A stretch of DNA of 64,000 nucleotides, from assembly GCA_001600095.1 (NCBI GenBank), contig BCIX01000001.1, forward strand, positions 1,984,001 through 2,048,000, given 5' to 3'. Made by a program: the position numbers and the translations under genes. Origin of the DNA: Bullera alba (lineage: Eukaryota; Basidiomycota; Tremellomycetes; Tremellales; Bulleraceae). The first letter of the stretch is position 1, and each line of letters begins with the position of its first letter. A model generated the notes under the pieces. That model made no database searches. It was not told the origin of the DNA and worked only from the letters and a program-made list of their open reading frames with translations. This document shows positions 10,289 to 23,865 of this stretch, in pieces.

Positions 10289-13200
10289 TCACTTGAAGCC
10301 CATGCCGATCCAGCCGTTCGCCCCGGTCCATCCACCTTCGCCCTTGAGATATCGATGCTGACACAGAATATCCGCGCTGGGCCTATCCGCCGGGTCCATC
10401 TCCAAGCATCTCCTCACAAAGTCACCGGCATCTCTGAGCGAACCACCGCCATCGGCTTCCATTCCTTCGTCGCCATTCGTGCTCCCACAACGCTCCTCCA
10501 AGGCAGACTCAGCCCTTGAGCCTGCTGTGAGACCGACCAGGATCTCATCGGGAAGCTCGGAGAATGGCGTTTCCCCAACCATCAAGACGTACCCAACCAC
10601 ACCCAGGGCCCAGATATCCTGCTCCCTGCCCCCGTACATCTCCCCTCGGAGGATCTCTGGAGAGGCGTAGTGAAGTGTGCCGGAGAACGTGTCCCATTTC
10701 TTCCCGGGCCTCCATTGGGCCGCGGAGCCAAAGTCGATGAGCTGACAATGTCCATCTCCATCCAGAATGACATTCTCATCCTTGATGTCTCGATGGACGA
10801 TGCCGTTCGAGTGGATGAATCGCACAGCGTCGGCGAGTTGCCCTAGAAGTGATCGGATCTCGAACGGTTCCAATCCCTCGGGCTGATTTTCCACCCGGTC
10901 GAACAGATCCACCCCAGTCCCAAATCGAGGCATGACGACTATACAGTCATTAGCAACTGTACCCAGACCACATCATGGCATCCCACTCACGATAGTAGAA
11001 CTCCCTGTCCTCGAAAAAGTCGAGGAGTTTACAGATGTTCGGGTGCCCACGTTCAGGTGAATGCCTGATTTCGCTGGCGATGTATTTCTGGGTTGGACTG
11101 AAGATTCCGGCGCCACTGCTCCTGCTGCTATCTGAGCGAGGGGAATCTGGGGTCATTGGTGTCGCACGACCGTCCTGCGAGCCCGCAGAGCGCGCTTGCG
11201 TCTTTGGACGTTTTGGGTCCCAGGGATGTGGCCGGAGAGGAGGATTGTAGAGTAGATGCCGCAATTGGTCCATCACATGGACTATAGTTGGGTTAGAATG
11301 AGGCAAAATCGTTGCACCAGGTGCAAACTCACTTTCGACGGGGATGGGACCAAGTGATTTGTGTCTATCCTAGCGTCAGCATTGGGTGGGCATGCGGGTA
11401 GCTTTACTCACTTCTTCCAGCAATCTGCAAGAATTCTAGCTTTGATAATGTACTTGATGATCACTTCGTCCTGAGGAGCTGATCAGTGATAGTCAAGAAT
11501 CGCAGGGGACGGGAACTCACTCCCACGGGCTCGCCCTTTGGCCCTTTGACTTTGGCCCGCATCACCAGGCCGTAAGCCCCTTTGCCAGCTTCCTTCAAAA
11601 TGACATAATCGTCAATGCCCCTGCCGCCGATGCCTCCTGCAGTATCGCTTGTAGGGGTGGTACACTCGCTTGGAGCCACCGTGCTGGGCGCTACTGACAC
11701 GTCGGACAAGCTCGAGTTGAGTCTGTTGAGAGGCGGCAGCGAGTTCTTTGCGCCCAGGGTCGATGGCGATCCGGACCTGAAGGCCGAAAAGGACTGCAAG
11801 GACGAGTGATCCGTCGTACCCGAGATCAAGGTATGCAGGGAGGGCCTGACGGGCTGATTGGGATCGGGAGGCGGGAGTGATGTCGAAGGAGGGATTTGGA
11901 ATGGCTGCACTATACGACCGGCAACCAGTGATACCTGTTGAGAAGCTCTCCGCCTGGCTCTGGTCGGCTTTGGGGATTTAGGCGGTGAAGGCACTCCCCC
12001 TTCGTTCAGTGCTGAGTGATGTTGAGGATGAGGAGTCGCCAATTTCCTAGCATAATCCCGGATCTGATCCAGATGAGCGGCACGAGACGTCGGAGATGGC
12101 GGCCGTGATTGCTCGACGGGCGGTTCGACCGAGATTGGGAATTCAGAATTCGCTTCATCTTGATCCGGAGTCTCGGGCGTAGGCAGACCTCCAGAGACAG
12201 GGGTGACATCGGCATGCAAGGGCGACGGTCGCATGGGCTGCGTAGGCGAGAGCTTGATCGATTTAGTTGGGCTTCTTGGTACTCCATGGTTCAACGTCGA
12301 GGTCGAGTCTTTGAATGTCTCCTTTCGTGTCGGAGAGGTCGTTGGTGTCGATTCTGCAGGTGTGATCTTGAACGTCCTGTCAAAGACGTCTTGCTTTGGC
12401 TCGTCCAAATCGGGTTCTAGCGAGCCTCGTCGAGATCCGATTCCGCCTGAAGAGGCAATTGTAGAACCTGTAGTCGGGCCGATATTGCCCATGCCAATGA
12501 CCTGCACCCCTCCCCAAGGATTGTTTTCTGCCCCACCGGCTCCCTCCAATTCCTCATCTATACCTCTGAACAACCTCTCTCGCTCGCGCTCCCGCTTGGT
12601 CTTCACTCTGGGCATCCCAGGTCTGTCCGCTGCATTCTTATCCCGGATGGCCTGTAGGGAGTCCCGTCGTCCAATAGAGTTGAACCTCAAAGGGCTTTTC
12701 TCGTCTTTCGACCTCAACACCAGCGGTTGATCTGGGTCTGCTTCAAGATCGGGTGAACTCTCCACGCTGCTCTGCTCTCCGAGGGCCTGAAGGGATTCTC
12801 GAACTGGGTTGACAGGGCTGAGAACCGTTTCCATGGAAGATGAGGCGTGAAATGGCCCGGGCCGTGTCGGCGATTGCACTTCGACAGATTCGACTTGAGC
12901 AGAGGGCTGAGCGATAGGACTGGGAGCGATGACGTTCGGGTTGAACGTTGGTACATCCTCATCGTCGACTGGGCTGAGAGGTCCGTCCGATCCTCCGGGT
13001 TCTGGTGTGGGATTCTGCTCGACCTCCAGATAATCCGCAGACAAGGTCGTCTGCAGTGCAGGCCTGCTCGGTACTTGCGATCCTCCCTCCAGATTCAAGT
13101 CTCCCAGAATGTTTGATCGCCTTTGATCCAAGTTCATTTGCAAGCCCAAGCTTGACCGCCGACTATCGTCGGATCCGCTCGTCCCTCCCGAGCTGTCCTC

Positions 13201-14252
13201 TGGTTCTTCTCCTGTTTCCAATCTCCTCAATTCCCGAAGCTCCCTCCATTCTTCCGTCGTAGGCGTCATGATGAGCATCGACGGCGAGTGCAATGGCTGC
13301 TCTGGCGAGATTGAGCTCGGGAAAGGAGGAGGAAGATGTTGTTGAAGGAAGTGATGATTAGGGGACAAAGAGGCAGCGAGACCCGCTCCCGGCGGACCGG
13401 GTCCATTGATAGGGGCTAGAGACCTCCGAGCGAAGATGGGAGACGCTGAAGCGGAAGTCGCTGCAGATGGGGATTGATGCGTCGATGTGACGGATGATCG
13501 CTCAGGTGATGGAGCTCGTGAAGCTGCTCGGGAAGCTGGCCGCGAGTGCAAGAGGTGATGATAGTATCGAGCACTAGATGTACAATGTTGATTTGGAATC
13601 CCTAACCTGGAGGGCTGGTTACTCACCTGTTGTCCCATATCGACTCTTCGCCATCGTACTCGCTGTTACTCCTGGAACCCTCGCTGAAGATTCTTTTCCC
13701 ATCGAGACTCCTATCCCTTTGCTTGTACGCGAAGTCTGCCTCATCCGTGTCCCCTTCGTCCGCCGATGTGCCGCTGCCTCTTCGCATACCCAGATCGGCT
13801 CTGAAATCTCCCCAACTCTTGCTCAGCGACATCCCGTATGGCGTGGGCAACGCTCCGCCTCCGGACTTGGCTCTAACTCGGGACATGAGCACGCCAGATC
13901 GATGCCGCCGAGGCGTCGGCGGAGGTGGGATGCGCGATGCACTGGAGTTGGAAGGCCCTGCCTCCGGTTGTTCCACATCGTAGTGCCCTCCATCGTCGCG
14001 TCGTACAGGTGAGCTTGACCGTGAGGGCGGTGATACGGGCGTAGGTGGATTCGCTTCTGATGTGGACTCGGGTTTATTCTTGGAGCTGTGTACTGGCGCT
14101 AGGGAGTCGCCTGCTGCGCCGAAAGAGTACTCCCTGACGACGTTGCTCAGCGTTGGAGCCTTTGGAGCTGGGTTGGCGGGTGGGTGAATGACATTGGAGC
14201 GCTTGCTATCTGTGAGGTGCAAGTCGTGGGATTGTATGGCGATGACTGGCAT
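10289..14252 (-). CDS. PAS-kinase (PASK/PSK)-type Ser/Thr kinase
   Basis: About 1,190 residues. The first 720 or so are Ser/Pro-rich and disordered; I see no PAS domain there. The C-terminal kinase domain is of PASK type: IDDYVILKEAGKGAYGLVMR glycine loop, VIIKYIIKARILADCW (the PASK VVVKFIKKEKVLEDCW block), EFYYVVMPRFGTGVDLFD hinge, HRDIKDENVILD catalytic loop, IDFGSAAQW, SGTLHYASPEILRGEMY and QDIWALGVVGYVL. Two insertions are visible: about 70 Ser/Pro-rich residues between alpha-C and beta-4, and a Gly/Glu-rich stretch near the C-lobe end. PAS kinases link nutrient state to glycogen, lipid and translation control in yeast. The first intron follows WDN. The first ATG of the frame (14252) was taken. 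Confidence 0.85.
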
Positions 14253-15320
14253 CGTTACTCGGTCCTGTGCACTAGAACCGCAACGCCAGCCAGTGCTTGA
14301 GGATCAGAGGGTGGTTGCGCGAGCTTTATGTATGACAGATGGATGGCGTGAACGTTTGAAGGTGCTCCGAGTGCCGATGGATGACAAGTACAAACGTGGT
14401 TTGTACCGTTCGCTGGGGACCACTCTTTGCGCCGTCACCTCGTCCCGTAATGATCGGCGTGGTGATTCCGGTGTGCAGCTGCTTTCGATGTCACCAAATC
14501 CCACTAGAACACGAGGTCGACCCGTGCTCTCCGACAGGGAGTGATCTACGTTGAATGAGTCGAGATCTGAAGAGTACTGTCAGGACAGGGAACGATTTCG
14601 AGATCGCTCGCGTCTGGGATCTACCCGCTCAAGATCGCTGCGATTTCGGCGAGGTTGTCGCGTAGGTTGGTCGAGAGGGTAGAGGTAGAGTTTGGATGTG
14701 TATCCTTTGAACAAGCGTTCGAGAAAGGATTATGGACAAGATAAGAGGGGGTAGGCGTCTGAGCGGGGACAATGTACAAGTTGCAGAGTTGTTCACTCGC
14801 AACTGCTTTGGTTGTGAACAAGACGAGGCGAACAAGCAACAGATTTAAAGTTTCTCCAATGGAAACAGGCCGAATGGCGGAGTAACTGACAGAGTGGGGT
14901 ACTCACAAGTCTAAAGGTGATGTCCTCGAACGGCTTCGACTATGCACAAGCGATGTCGATGTATGCTGTCAAGGTGGATGAGAAGATGGAGCGGGGTTGT
15001 CATCCCAAGCATTGCCCACCTGTCTACCTCTCACTCCCGCCAGTCATCTTCAGTCGATTCACCCGATTTTATTAGGGTGCAATTTACGAGAGAGAAGGGA
15101 GTGGAGGCGGGAAGGGAGATCGCTCGTGGACGGTGCATCATCGCACTCCGACTTGCTATCGTTACTCTTCGTACTCCTCATCCACCTATCAAGCTTAACC
15201 TCGACTCCCGATAGTCTCGTTCCCAGTAGCATACAACGGCCCGAGTGAGCCGTCATACCTCTGCATAGGTTCGACACCGATAGATACCCATCATCAATCA
15301 TACCCAAGATCGACTAGATC
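14253..15320. other. Divergent promoter region, PAS-type kinase / SKI3
   Basis: About 1.07 kb between two divergent starts. I see no supported gene, RNA or clear promoter element. Confidence 0.55.
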
Positions 15321-18300
15321 ATGTCCACCAAAAAGGCCTTCAAGTCGATCAAATCGCATATAGAGAACAAGGATCAAGAGGCCGCCCTGTACGAAGCTAC
15401 GGAACTGCTCAAGAGCTTGGATCCAAAGTCGCCAGATGCCGCTCAGACGTAGGTCTTGCTCCTACTCCCGAAAGCCAATCTGCCAAAATCTATCGAATGG
15501 CTGTCGTCATCACGATCGAGAGCTGAGCGTTCATTTTGCAGATTGGTCTATCGAGGCCTGGCGCTATTTCAGCTAGATAGGAAGGAGGAGGCAGAGAAGG
15601 TAAGGGTCCTATTGCTACTGAGCGCGAATGCGTATCCTGATCAATCACAGAGCTATCTGCACGCATACCGCATACAGCCTTCCAATCCTCTGGCGAGTCT
15701 CGGTGTGAGAAAGCTGTATGAGAAAATATCCGCTTGGGAGAAGCTAGGACGCTTCCTCGAGACTCTCGTCCAGGAGGCTTACGATCAGTGAGTATAATTA
15801 TCTCAGGAGGAGCCATCGATTAATCCAGACATCAGAGGTGACGCAGAGCATTGCGCATCGGCACTCCAAGATTTGGTCCAATTGAGACTACAGCATGGGC
15901 ATGAGGACGGAGTGAGTTTGGCACACTGGATGCTGGATGTAGGGCAGATCTGACGAAGCCTCAGCTCTATGCCGCTCTACGCCTACTACTGCCGGCTTCG
16001 CCTGTGGTTCCCCTACTTCAGACAGTCACACCGCTGCCAGGAGCTTACGAACCATTTCCTCAACCCAGCTATCCACCCGCATCCGTTGACAAGCTTCCGG
16101 AGCTTCCGAAGACACTTCCACATGTCCTGCATCTCGTCTCATCATTACCGCTCCTGCTCCACCTGCTTGTTCGAGCACAGGTTCAGGTCCACGTGTACAC
16201 AGAAGCGGAGGTCAAGAAGGGTAGACAGCGTCTTGGCGGCGGCAAGTCGGAGAAGGAAGTCAGAAAGACCGTCGATGGAGACGTCTTGAGTGGGAGTCTT
16301 GGGGCGGAGTTGCTCGAGCTATTGAGAGAGGTTGGCGGTCATCCCAATGTGGACGACAGCATACGGCGAGAGGTCGAGATCAAAGAGTTTGCCTTCTGGA
16401 GAAGACTAGTCACTGTCTTGCCGTGAGTCGACTCGATCTATCCTGTCTTTCACAGCTAACCTGATATCTGTTCAGATCGGAAGATGCCAATCAAGCGAAG
16501 AAGCAAGCCAAATCGGCGGCAGGCAAAGCTAAAGCGGAACCCTCACCCACCGACACCAAAGAGCTACCGGTACCTCCATTATTGGAGCCTATAGTCGGGA
16601 CCAATCCCACCAAAGCCGAAGCTCTCGCCAAGACCAACAGCCTGGCCGAAGGATTCGTCCTGCTCAATGTCAGCAGTCCAGGCGCTGAAGACGGCTGGTC
16701 ATGGATCATCGAGGGCAAAGAGGAGTCTACCATTTGTGAGTGAATCCTAAAGCTTAGACTCGTCGAAGCTGATACACTTCAGTCTACGACTTGGAACTTC
16801 TGCACAAATTTGCCAAAACGTTCCCCGAATCGGCACTGACCGACTTTATCGACGACTACTGCCGATGGTTCCACCTACCCCTTCCAGAGCCAGAGGACGA
16901 TGCGGCACCAGTACCCGAGAATCAAACGCCTGTCATCAACGAGAGCGAAAAGAAAGCCGCCTCGAAGAAAAAGTGGCGAAGGGGGAGATCGGGTCTGAAT
17001 GCCAAAGAGAGGAGGAAAGCCAGGAGACTAGCCGGGAAAGATGGAGTGCTGAATGAAGATCTCGACCAGGAAGAGAGGGATGAGCTTGTTGCCGGCATGA
17101 CGGTCAGTGAAATCTGGAGCAGCATAACCCTTTGAGCAATATGCTGATAGATTTGGGCAGAAACTGTTGGACAAATTACCCAAATCGATCTTCGCACACA
17201 GGGTCATGGCTAGGATCTCTATTCAAGAGGAGGACTGGGCGAACGCCGTTTCTTTTGCGGAGAAGGGTCGCGTCCTATTGAAAGAACTCGAAACGGAGCG
17301 AGGCATTTCACTTGCGAGGTGCGTTCGCGCAAGGCTCAAAAAAGTATTTCAAAGCTGACCAATTCCATAGTGTCAAGGCCTCTCTCGATACAGCACTTGG
17401 AGTCGCCCTCGTTCCGTACTTCCCACCAAAGCACCACACCAGGGCTGCTCGATTGCTCAATGGAGTCCTGCAAACCGAAGCGACCAATGTGGAAGCAAGA
17501 TTCGCTCGAGCACAGATATTCCAGACGGCACAGAACTGGTCAGAGGCGAGGCGAAGTTTCCAGATGATACTGGACCTCGGGGGCGACGAGAAGGAGATGG
17601 TTGCCGCGCGAGAGGAGCTGGCTTGGTGTTTCGTCAATGAAGGCAGGCTGGAGAAGGGCAGGGAGATACTCGAAGAGGTGGTCGAGATGCGGGATAGCCG
17701 ATGGGAGCAGAGTGGCAAGGAGGATGAGGCTCTTCCCAGAGCTCGGGCCTGGTACCGTTTAGGTCGAACCGAGTGGATGATTGGAGGTAAGTCGGCGGTA
17801 CAAGGAGAACATTGCGCAATGATTTAACATATTCTGCAGACGACGAGAGCAAACAGCATGCCGAAGATTGGTTCATGGCGTCAATTCGAGCTCTACCTTC
17901 ATTCGCCCCTGCGTATTCGTCCTTGGGCACATGCTATATCTCCGCCAGCAATCCCGACACTGATCGAGCAATGAAGTGCTTCCAAAAGGCTTTCGAGCTC
18001 GACGCGACCGAAGCCGACGCTGCGAGACTCTTGGCGGAGGGGTACGCCGATGATGATGAATGGGCTCGAGTGAGGACCATTGCTATGAGAGTCATGGAGG
18101 GCGAAGGTGGTGTTGAGGGTGTGGCCGGTGGGGAAGTCATGAATGCGAAAGGCAGGTTCGCGCCAAAGAACGGTTGGGCTTGGAAAGCGTTGGGATCGAC
18201 CGAGATGGTGAGTAGCGAACTTTGCAGGAGAAGTGGAGGTACTGACGATTGGTCTTCAGCATTACAAGAACTATGCCAAAGCGGCGCAAGCGTATCAAAT

Positions 18301-20670
18301 TGCCTTGAGAGCCGACCCGGACGATGCGTCAACTTGGGTGCTTCTTGGTGAATCCTACGTCCGATGTGGCCGACACACTGCTGGACTCAAGACCCTCCAA
18401 CACGCCTTGGAGCTGGACCCGAACAATTGGATGGGCCTTTACGACATTGGCGATGTTTACACCCAGATAGGATCATTCGAGCTCGCCATCGAGGCCTTCC
18501 AAGGTGTTCTCGCAACGATGCAAAAGGTTGGCACAGAAGAGGATCTCGGAGTGATTGCCAGATTGGCCGAAGCGGAATTGTCGTTGGGCAGAAAGAACGC
18601 CGCCGGAGGTTTCAAGGAGCGAAGCAGGCGAGCATTCCACAATGCTATCACTTACGCTGGAGACGTCCTGCGCAAAGGTCAGGGTCATCGACCTTGGGCC
18701 TGGAAAGTGGTCGGTGATTCCGCTTTCGAGCTCGCGACCCAGGAGTCGAACCAGGCGGACATCGAGGAGACTGCTCAGGTCATCAACCCGATTCTCGAAC
18801 TACTCGTCCAGGACGACACCGACAAACGCGCTACGGTGGAGGGACTAGGTCACCCATCCACATTGGTACAATCTTCAGCTCCCGACGATCAACTCACAAT
18901 CAAGACTAGCGTCTTCGCCTTCGCCTACAGAGTGTACTTGCTAAAGAATCAGCCGCGAGTGGCTGATCCCGCGCTATACGACCTTGCTTCGGCTCTACAC
19001 GCCTTGGCCAAGCGGCTCAAAGGGCCTGACGACGAATCGAGCCGTAAGGCCTGCATGAAGGCCGCTATCGGTGCGGTCAGAATGGCATTGGAGCGAGACG
19101 CAGGAGATGAGAGGCTCTGGAATGCCCTTGGTGTCATTGCGATGGACGGCGGCGAAGAGGTTGCTCAACATGCCTTCGTGGTGTCTCTCGAGCTGTACGG
19201 CAAAGATCCGGTGGTTTGGACCAACTTGGGGTACCTATACCTCAAGCTGGAGGACCTCGAGTTGGCGTACCAATGCTTCCTCAAGGCGCAGATCATCGAC
19301 CCGGACTATGCTCGTGCTTGGCTCGGTCAGGGCCTTGTCTGCGATAAGAAGGGAGAGAAGGATCAAGCCAAAGCGCTCTTTGCACATTCCGTCACTCTAT
19401 CAGCTGGTTCCTTGCTCGAAGCGGACTTGGCTCAAGCTATCACCGCTTTCCTACCGTTGATATCATCCTCCAAGGTGGATACGGCTTTGCTACACGCACC
19501 TGCCTTTGCGCTCCGACATTACACCCACCAGCGACCACGAGAAATCCCCGCTCTTCACCTGTACACGCTTATATGCGAACGGCTCGGCCTGGTCGAGGAG
19601 GCCGCGGCGGCACTGGAGAAGGCGGCAAATCTGCTAGAAGAAGCGTTCGAGTCGTCCGAATCGCAAGAGATCGAGCGAGCATATTCCGTCGCCCTGGTCA
19701 ACTTGGGTCGAGTCCGCCTGGCTTCTGGTCATTACGCCCAAGCCCTCGAAGCATTCACGAATTGCTGGGAGTTGGTGTCCTCCGCCACGGAAGACACGAA
19801 CTTGCTGTACAGGCTCAAAGTGCAAAGTCGTCTCGGTCAGGCTTTGGCCCACTTCTGGCTCGAGGATGTTGATAAATCGCTCGAAGCGTTCCAGTCGGCC
19901 TTGGAGGAGGGAGAGGCGCAACAAGGCACAGGAAAGCTCAAAGGGTACAAGGAGGAAGTCGCGGTCTTGCTCGCTAGAACGCTCTGGGGTGTCGGTGGAG
20001 AAGACGCGAAAGAGGCTGCCAAAACGCATCTCCTCGAGTGGTGAGTCGATTCATACGGCTCTTTGTGCCATTGCTGATACGGGTCTTCGATAGCCTCTCA
20101 CAAGATACTCCACCCATCAAGGTCATCAGCACGCTCGCCGCAGTCGCTCTAGTCTCGTCTGATGACGATCTGCTCGAAGCGTCAATCAGCGAATTGCACT
20201 CGCTCTCCGCACCCAGGATCTTGGCTGAGGATACAAGAGGCACCGTAGCTTCGGTCCTCGCCGCTCATGCTTTAGTCGAGGGTGACCTCGACGGAGCGAT
20301 CCAAGAATTGGAAAAGCCGACTTTGGCTTCTGCGACGGATATCCTCTCGCGCAACAAGCTCGCCAAGATGCTCATCGTGGCTGGACGAGCGGAAGAAGCG
20401 TTGTCGATTCTGCTTGTAGATGAGCCCGATCGCGACTTTAGCCAGGAGCTCGACAACACTGGAGCTAGAAAACTAGCGGGAGTTGCAGGACAAGTGGGAG
20501 TAGCCACACGAAGCGAGACGTTGAGGCTCAAGGGTATTGCCAAGATCCTCAATGCGGATGAGAGCGGAGTGAGCGAGTTGATGGCCAGTGTGAGAGTATG
20601 CCCGTGGAACGAAGAGAATTGGGAGGCGGTAGCCTGGGGGAAGAGGATACTCTCCGAAGTGCAGTCATAG
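15321..20670 (+). CDS. SKI3: SKI3, TPR scaffold of the cytoplasmic Ski complex
   Basis: About 1,450 residues, matching the large size of Ski3/TTC37. In yeast Ski3 forms with Ski2 helicase and Ski8 the complex that feeds mRNA into the cytoplasmic 3'-5' exosome. The N-terminus (KKAFKSIKSHIENKDQEAAL, then LVYRGLALFQL) is the Ski3 opening. TPR-type helical repeats run through the whole protein: ADPDDASTWVLLGESYVRCG, ALELDPNNWMGLYDIGDVY, DPVVWTNLGYLYLKLEDL, IIDPDYARAWLGQGLVCD and others. A Lys/Arg-rich segment (KKKWRRGRSGLNAKERRKAR) breaks the repeats near residue 400. About ten short introns lie in the first half, while 18.26-20.04 kb is one long exon. The ATG at 15321 opens the conserved block. 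Confidence 0.9.
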
Positions 20671-21305
20671 CACAGCCTGCAGGTGAGCTCAGTGCAGGAT
20701 CAGATCAAGTACATATGATCGATCCTGGAGCGGAGATGGCCATCCGTATGCACCGATTGACCAATCCGAGAACGAGGATGCATGCCGGCGGAGCAGCTAA
20801 AAATAGCCAGGCACCATTGCTCACCTGATCGATGGTCGGTCAAATCCGAACATGATTCCAGAGGTCATACGAGCTATTCATGGCCGTCGACGCTGAATAT
20901 GGAAACAGGAGGAGGATGTCGACTGCGCTCTATGGGGCACCTATAGGACAGGTATGCAGGTGAGCCATTGTGATGGACGTGTAGGAGTGTGGAAGTAAGC
21001 GATTGGCCCGTGGACACGACCGTGCGTCACGAGCTCGACGGCTTGGACACCACGTTCGACGTCGAGGACGAGTCTTGGTGATCGATATCGCGGGGCAGGG
21101 CCAACTTGACAGATTGGGGTTCCATTTCCGACGACTCCACCCGGCCGGATGACGGCTCGGGGATTGATATCGATATTGCACTGTGAAAAGGAAAACCCGA
21201 ACCACCTGACACTTTCTCACCTATAAGGCGTTCACACCCCCAGAATCAGATTGTCTCTTGATTCTGATCACTATCTCACCGGTGTCAAGCAGATTATCAA
21301 CCGCC
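20671..21305. other. Intergenic region SKI3 / GIT1-like
   Basis: About 635 bp, no supported gene. A TATA-like TATAAG (21222-21227) lies 79 bp before the permease ATG. Confidence 0.5.
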
Positions 21306-23865
21306 ATGAGAGTGCCTTTCTCCAAGAAAGAAATCGAGCTTGAGCCGCATACCGGAGAAGATGTGCAGGAGGTGACGGCGATCGAGAAGAAGTTGGGTAT
21401 CTCAAAGGTCGGAACGTGAGTGAACAGTATCCGGTGAAATGTCCTTTGCTGACAAGATGTTATAGTATCTTTGCATCGGTGGGTTTAGTATATGGACTGG
21501 GACTATCGTGGCTGTTGGCTGAAGGGTGTTCCGTCCACAGGGAGCAGCTCTCTTCTCTGACGGGTAAGTCTTTACTCAGCCTAGAGGCTTAGACTTACTA
21601 TCATCCATCTAGGTACGCCAACGCGTCTATAGGCCCCGCTCTCGCGATCATCAAGAAGTACATCTATCCTCAAGCCTTCCCAGCCGGTAGCAACAATGGA
21701 CAGCTTATCAGCTCGATGGCGTTCGCCGGAATCGTTGTCGGACAACTCTGTGAGTGTTCTGTACCCATCCTATCGGCGTTCGCTCATCGTGGATTGACTC
21801 TAGCTTTCGGATACATCAGTGACAAGATTGGCAGGAAGGTGTGTCTGGCCACACCGTGCTTGTATACGCTCGCTGAGTAAAGTGTACAGTTCGGTATGCT
21901 ATTGTGTACAGGCATAGTCTTCGTCTTTGCTGCTCTACTGGCCGCAGCCAAAGGAGTGGGACCTCAGGGGACCATCAACGCGATCATGTGAGCACTGCAA
22001 ATCAGGATCGTGATGAGAAAGACACTGACGGTCCCAATATAGAGCCTACCGATTCTTGATCGGCATCGGGATGTGGGTAGGGATAGTGATGCCACCCGCT
22101 CGTCTGCTGATAGTGACGTAGAGGAGGAGAGTATCCTACGGGAAGTGTAGCAGCGGCAGAAGGCACGGAAGACCCAGCTAGTGAGCTAGTCCTGCCTCAC
22201 CAGAGTTCATCAGCTCACGCCTACATCTAGTCAAGAAAAGTAGCCAGCAGAAGCTGTTCGTCTTAGGTGAGTACAGCCATCGAGCCCCGCCCCTATAGCC
22301 AAGAGGATCTCACCTGACCTCTACGATCAGCCACAAACACCATGCTCGACTTCGCCTTTGCCATCGCATACTTTGTTTGCTTGGTCTGTCTCTGGATATT
22401 CGGCATGGGCCACCTCAACGCGGTATGGAGGTTGACCTTAGGCTTGGGATGTGTGCCTCCCCTGTTTCTCCTGTACTTCCGGCTCAAGATGAAAGAGCCA
22501 GAGGCCTACAAGAGGAATTCGATGAAGCACGCTCCTATCCCTTACTGGCTCCTGATAAAGAGATAGTGAGTTGAAACCCCAGAGCTTGCCGTTTTGAAAC
22601 TGAATCTATGTTAGCTGGCTCAAACTTGCTGCCGTGTCCATCACTTGGTTCCTATATGGTGAGTCGACAAGCAGCCCAGGACTTGGAGAGGGCTAACGCT
22701 CATGACTTTTCGCCAGATTGGATTGCATATCGTATGTCCCATCAAGACAGTCTGTCGAAGGAGGTCTGACCACCGCTCAGCCTTTGGCCTGTACTCGACG
22801 ACCATCACCGACGTGGTCATCCCCAATGCCACCCTATACGAGTCTATTGGCTGGGGCTGCCTGATCAACGCGTTCTACGTGGTGAGTGAACCAGTTTATC
22901 AGGCATGGAAGTATCGCTCAGAGTACCTTCCTAGCCTGGCACTCTTGTTGGCGCTTTCATCGTCGATTACCTTGGTCCCAAGGTAGGTCCATAGCTCTGT
23001 ATATCTCGCTCGGCGCTGATGCTCGCTTGGTCAGTACTGCATGATCTTTGGTCTGGTCATGCAGGCCATCTTTGGCTTTGTCCTCTCCGGGTGCTACAAC
23101 CTGTCAGTCGAACGAGAGGATCTTCAGTCGCCTGCTCACTTACTGTATAGACTGGTTCCCGGACGAATTGCTGGTTTCACCATCATGTATGGTCTATTCC
23201 TGGCGTTCGGCGAGGTCGGACCTGGAAGTGAGTATTCTGTGAACTGTGGCAAAAGACGGTCAGCACTTAACGAAGACCACCAGACAACCTGGGCTTGTTG
23301 GCTAGTAAGGCAATCGGACCGACAGCCGCCCGAGGTCAGCTGTATGGCATCGCCGCTGCAGTAGGCAAGGGTGAGTCCATCCCAAAATGGCTGCCTTGAC
23401 AGACCCTGACTGAAGATGTCAGTCGGTGCATTCATCGGCACATATACCTTCCCCAATATCCAAGCCAGTTTCGGTGCACCGGGGACTTATGGCAATAACA
23501 CCGTGAGTTGAGCTTCCGCAAACCGCGATCTCTCTCGCGCCAGAAGCTGACACTCTCGTTACAGGGCATCTTCTGGCTCGGTTCTGGACTTGCTATTGCC
23601 TCTGCTCTGATCACGCTGGTATTTATCCCAAACATCAAGATCGACGCTATGCGGGACGAAGACGTACTGGTGAGTGAACCAAGCTGAGACTGCGGTGATC
23701 CGGCTGATGAGGAATTGGCAGTTCCGGGAGTATCTTGAGGCTAATGGATATGACACGTCGCGAATGGGTCTCCGCGGCAGCAACGACGTCGAGGCCCATG
23801 ATCTCGACAGGGCGCAAGTGATAGAATCGCCTAATGGAGAGACCGAGAAGGATGTGAAGGTATAA
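21306..23865 (+). CDS. GIT1-like glycerophosphodiester (glycerophosphoinositol) permease
   Basis: MFS permease, about 520 residues, proton-coupled uptake of glycerophosphoinositol or related phosphodiesters expected in the plasma membrane. Visible signatures are ASGAALFSDGYANASIGPAL in TM1 (assembled across exons), GYISDKIGRKFG after TM2, EYPTGS-AAAE in TM4, WFLYDWIAYPFGLYSTTI before TM7 and GEVGPGNNLGLLASKAIGPTAARGQ near TM10, all characteristic of the GIT/phosphate-type MFS subfamily. The C-terminus is charged and cytosolic. The gene has at least twelve introns and some very short exons (13 nt at 21466-21478, 23 nt at 21541-21563, 15 nt at 22717-22731). The same subfamily also contains phosphate transporters, so substrate is inferred. 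Confidence 0.82.
21466..21478 (+). other. 13-nt micro-exon of the GIT1-like gene
   Basis: Flanked by acceptor TTATAG and donor GTGGGT. With the following 23-nt exon (21541-21563) it restores the TM1 reading GTIFASGAALFSDGYANAS. Skipping it would break the frame. Confidence 0.75.

Noticed and set aside
12203..12730. 175-codon ORF opposite the PAS-type kinase
   Set aside because: Antisense shadow of the Ser/Pro-rich exon.
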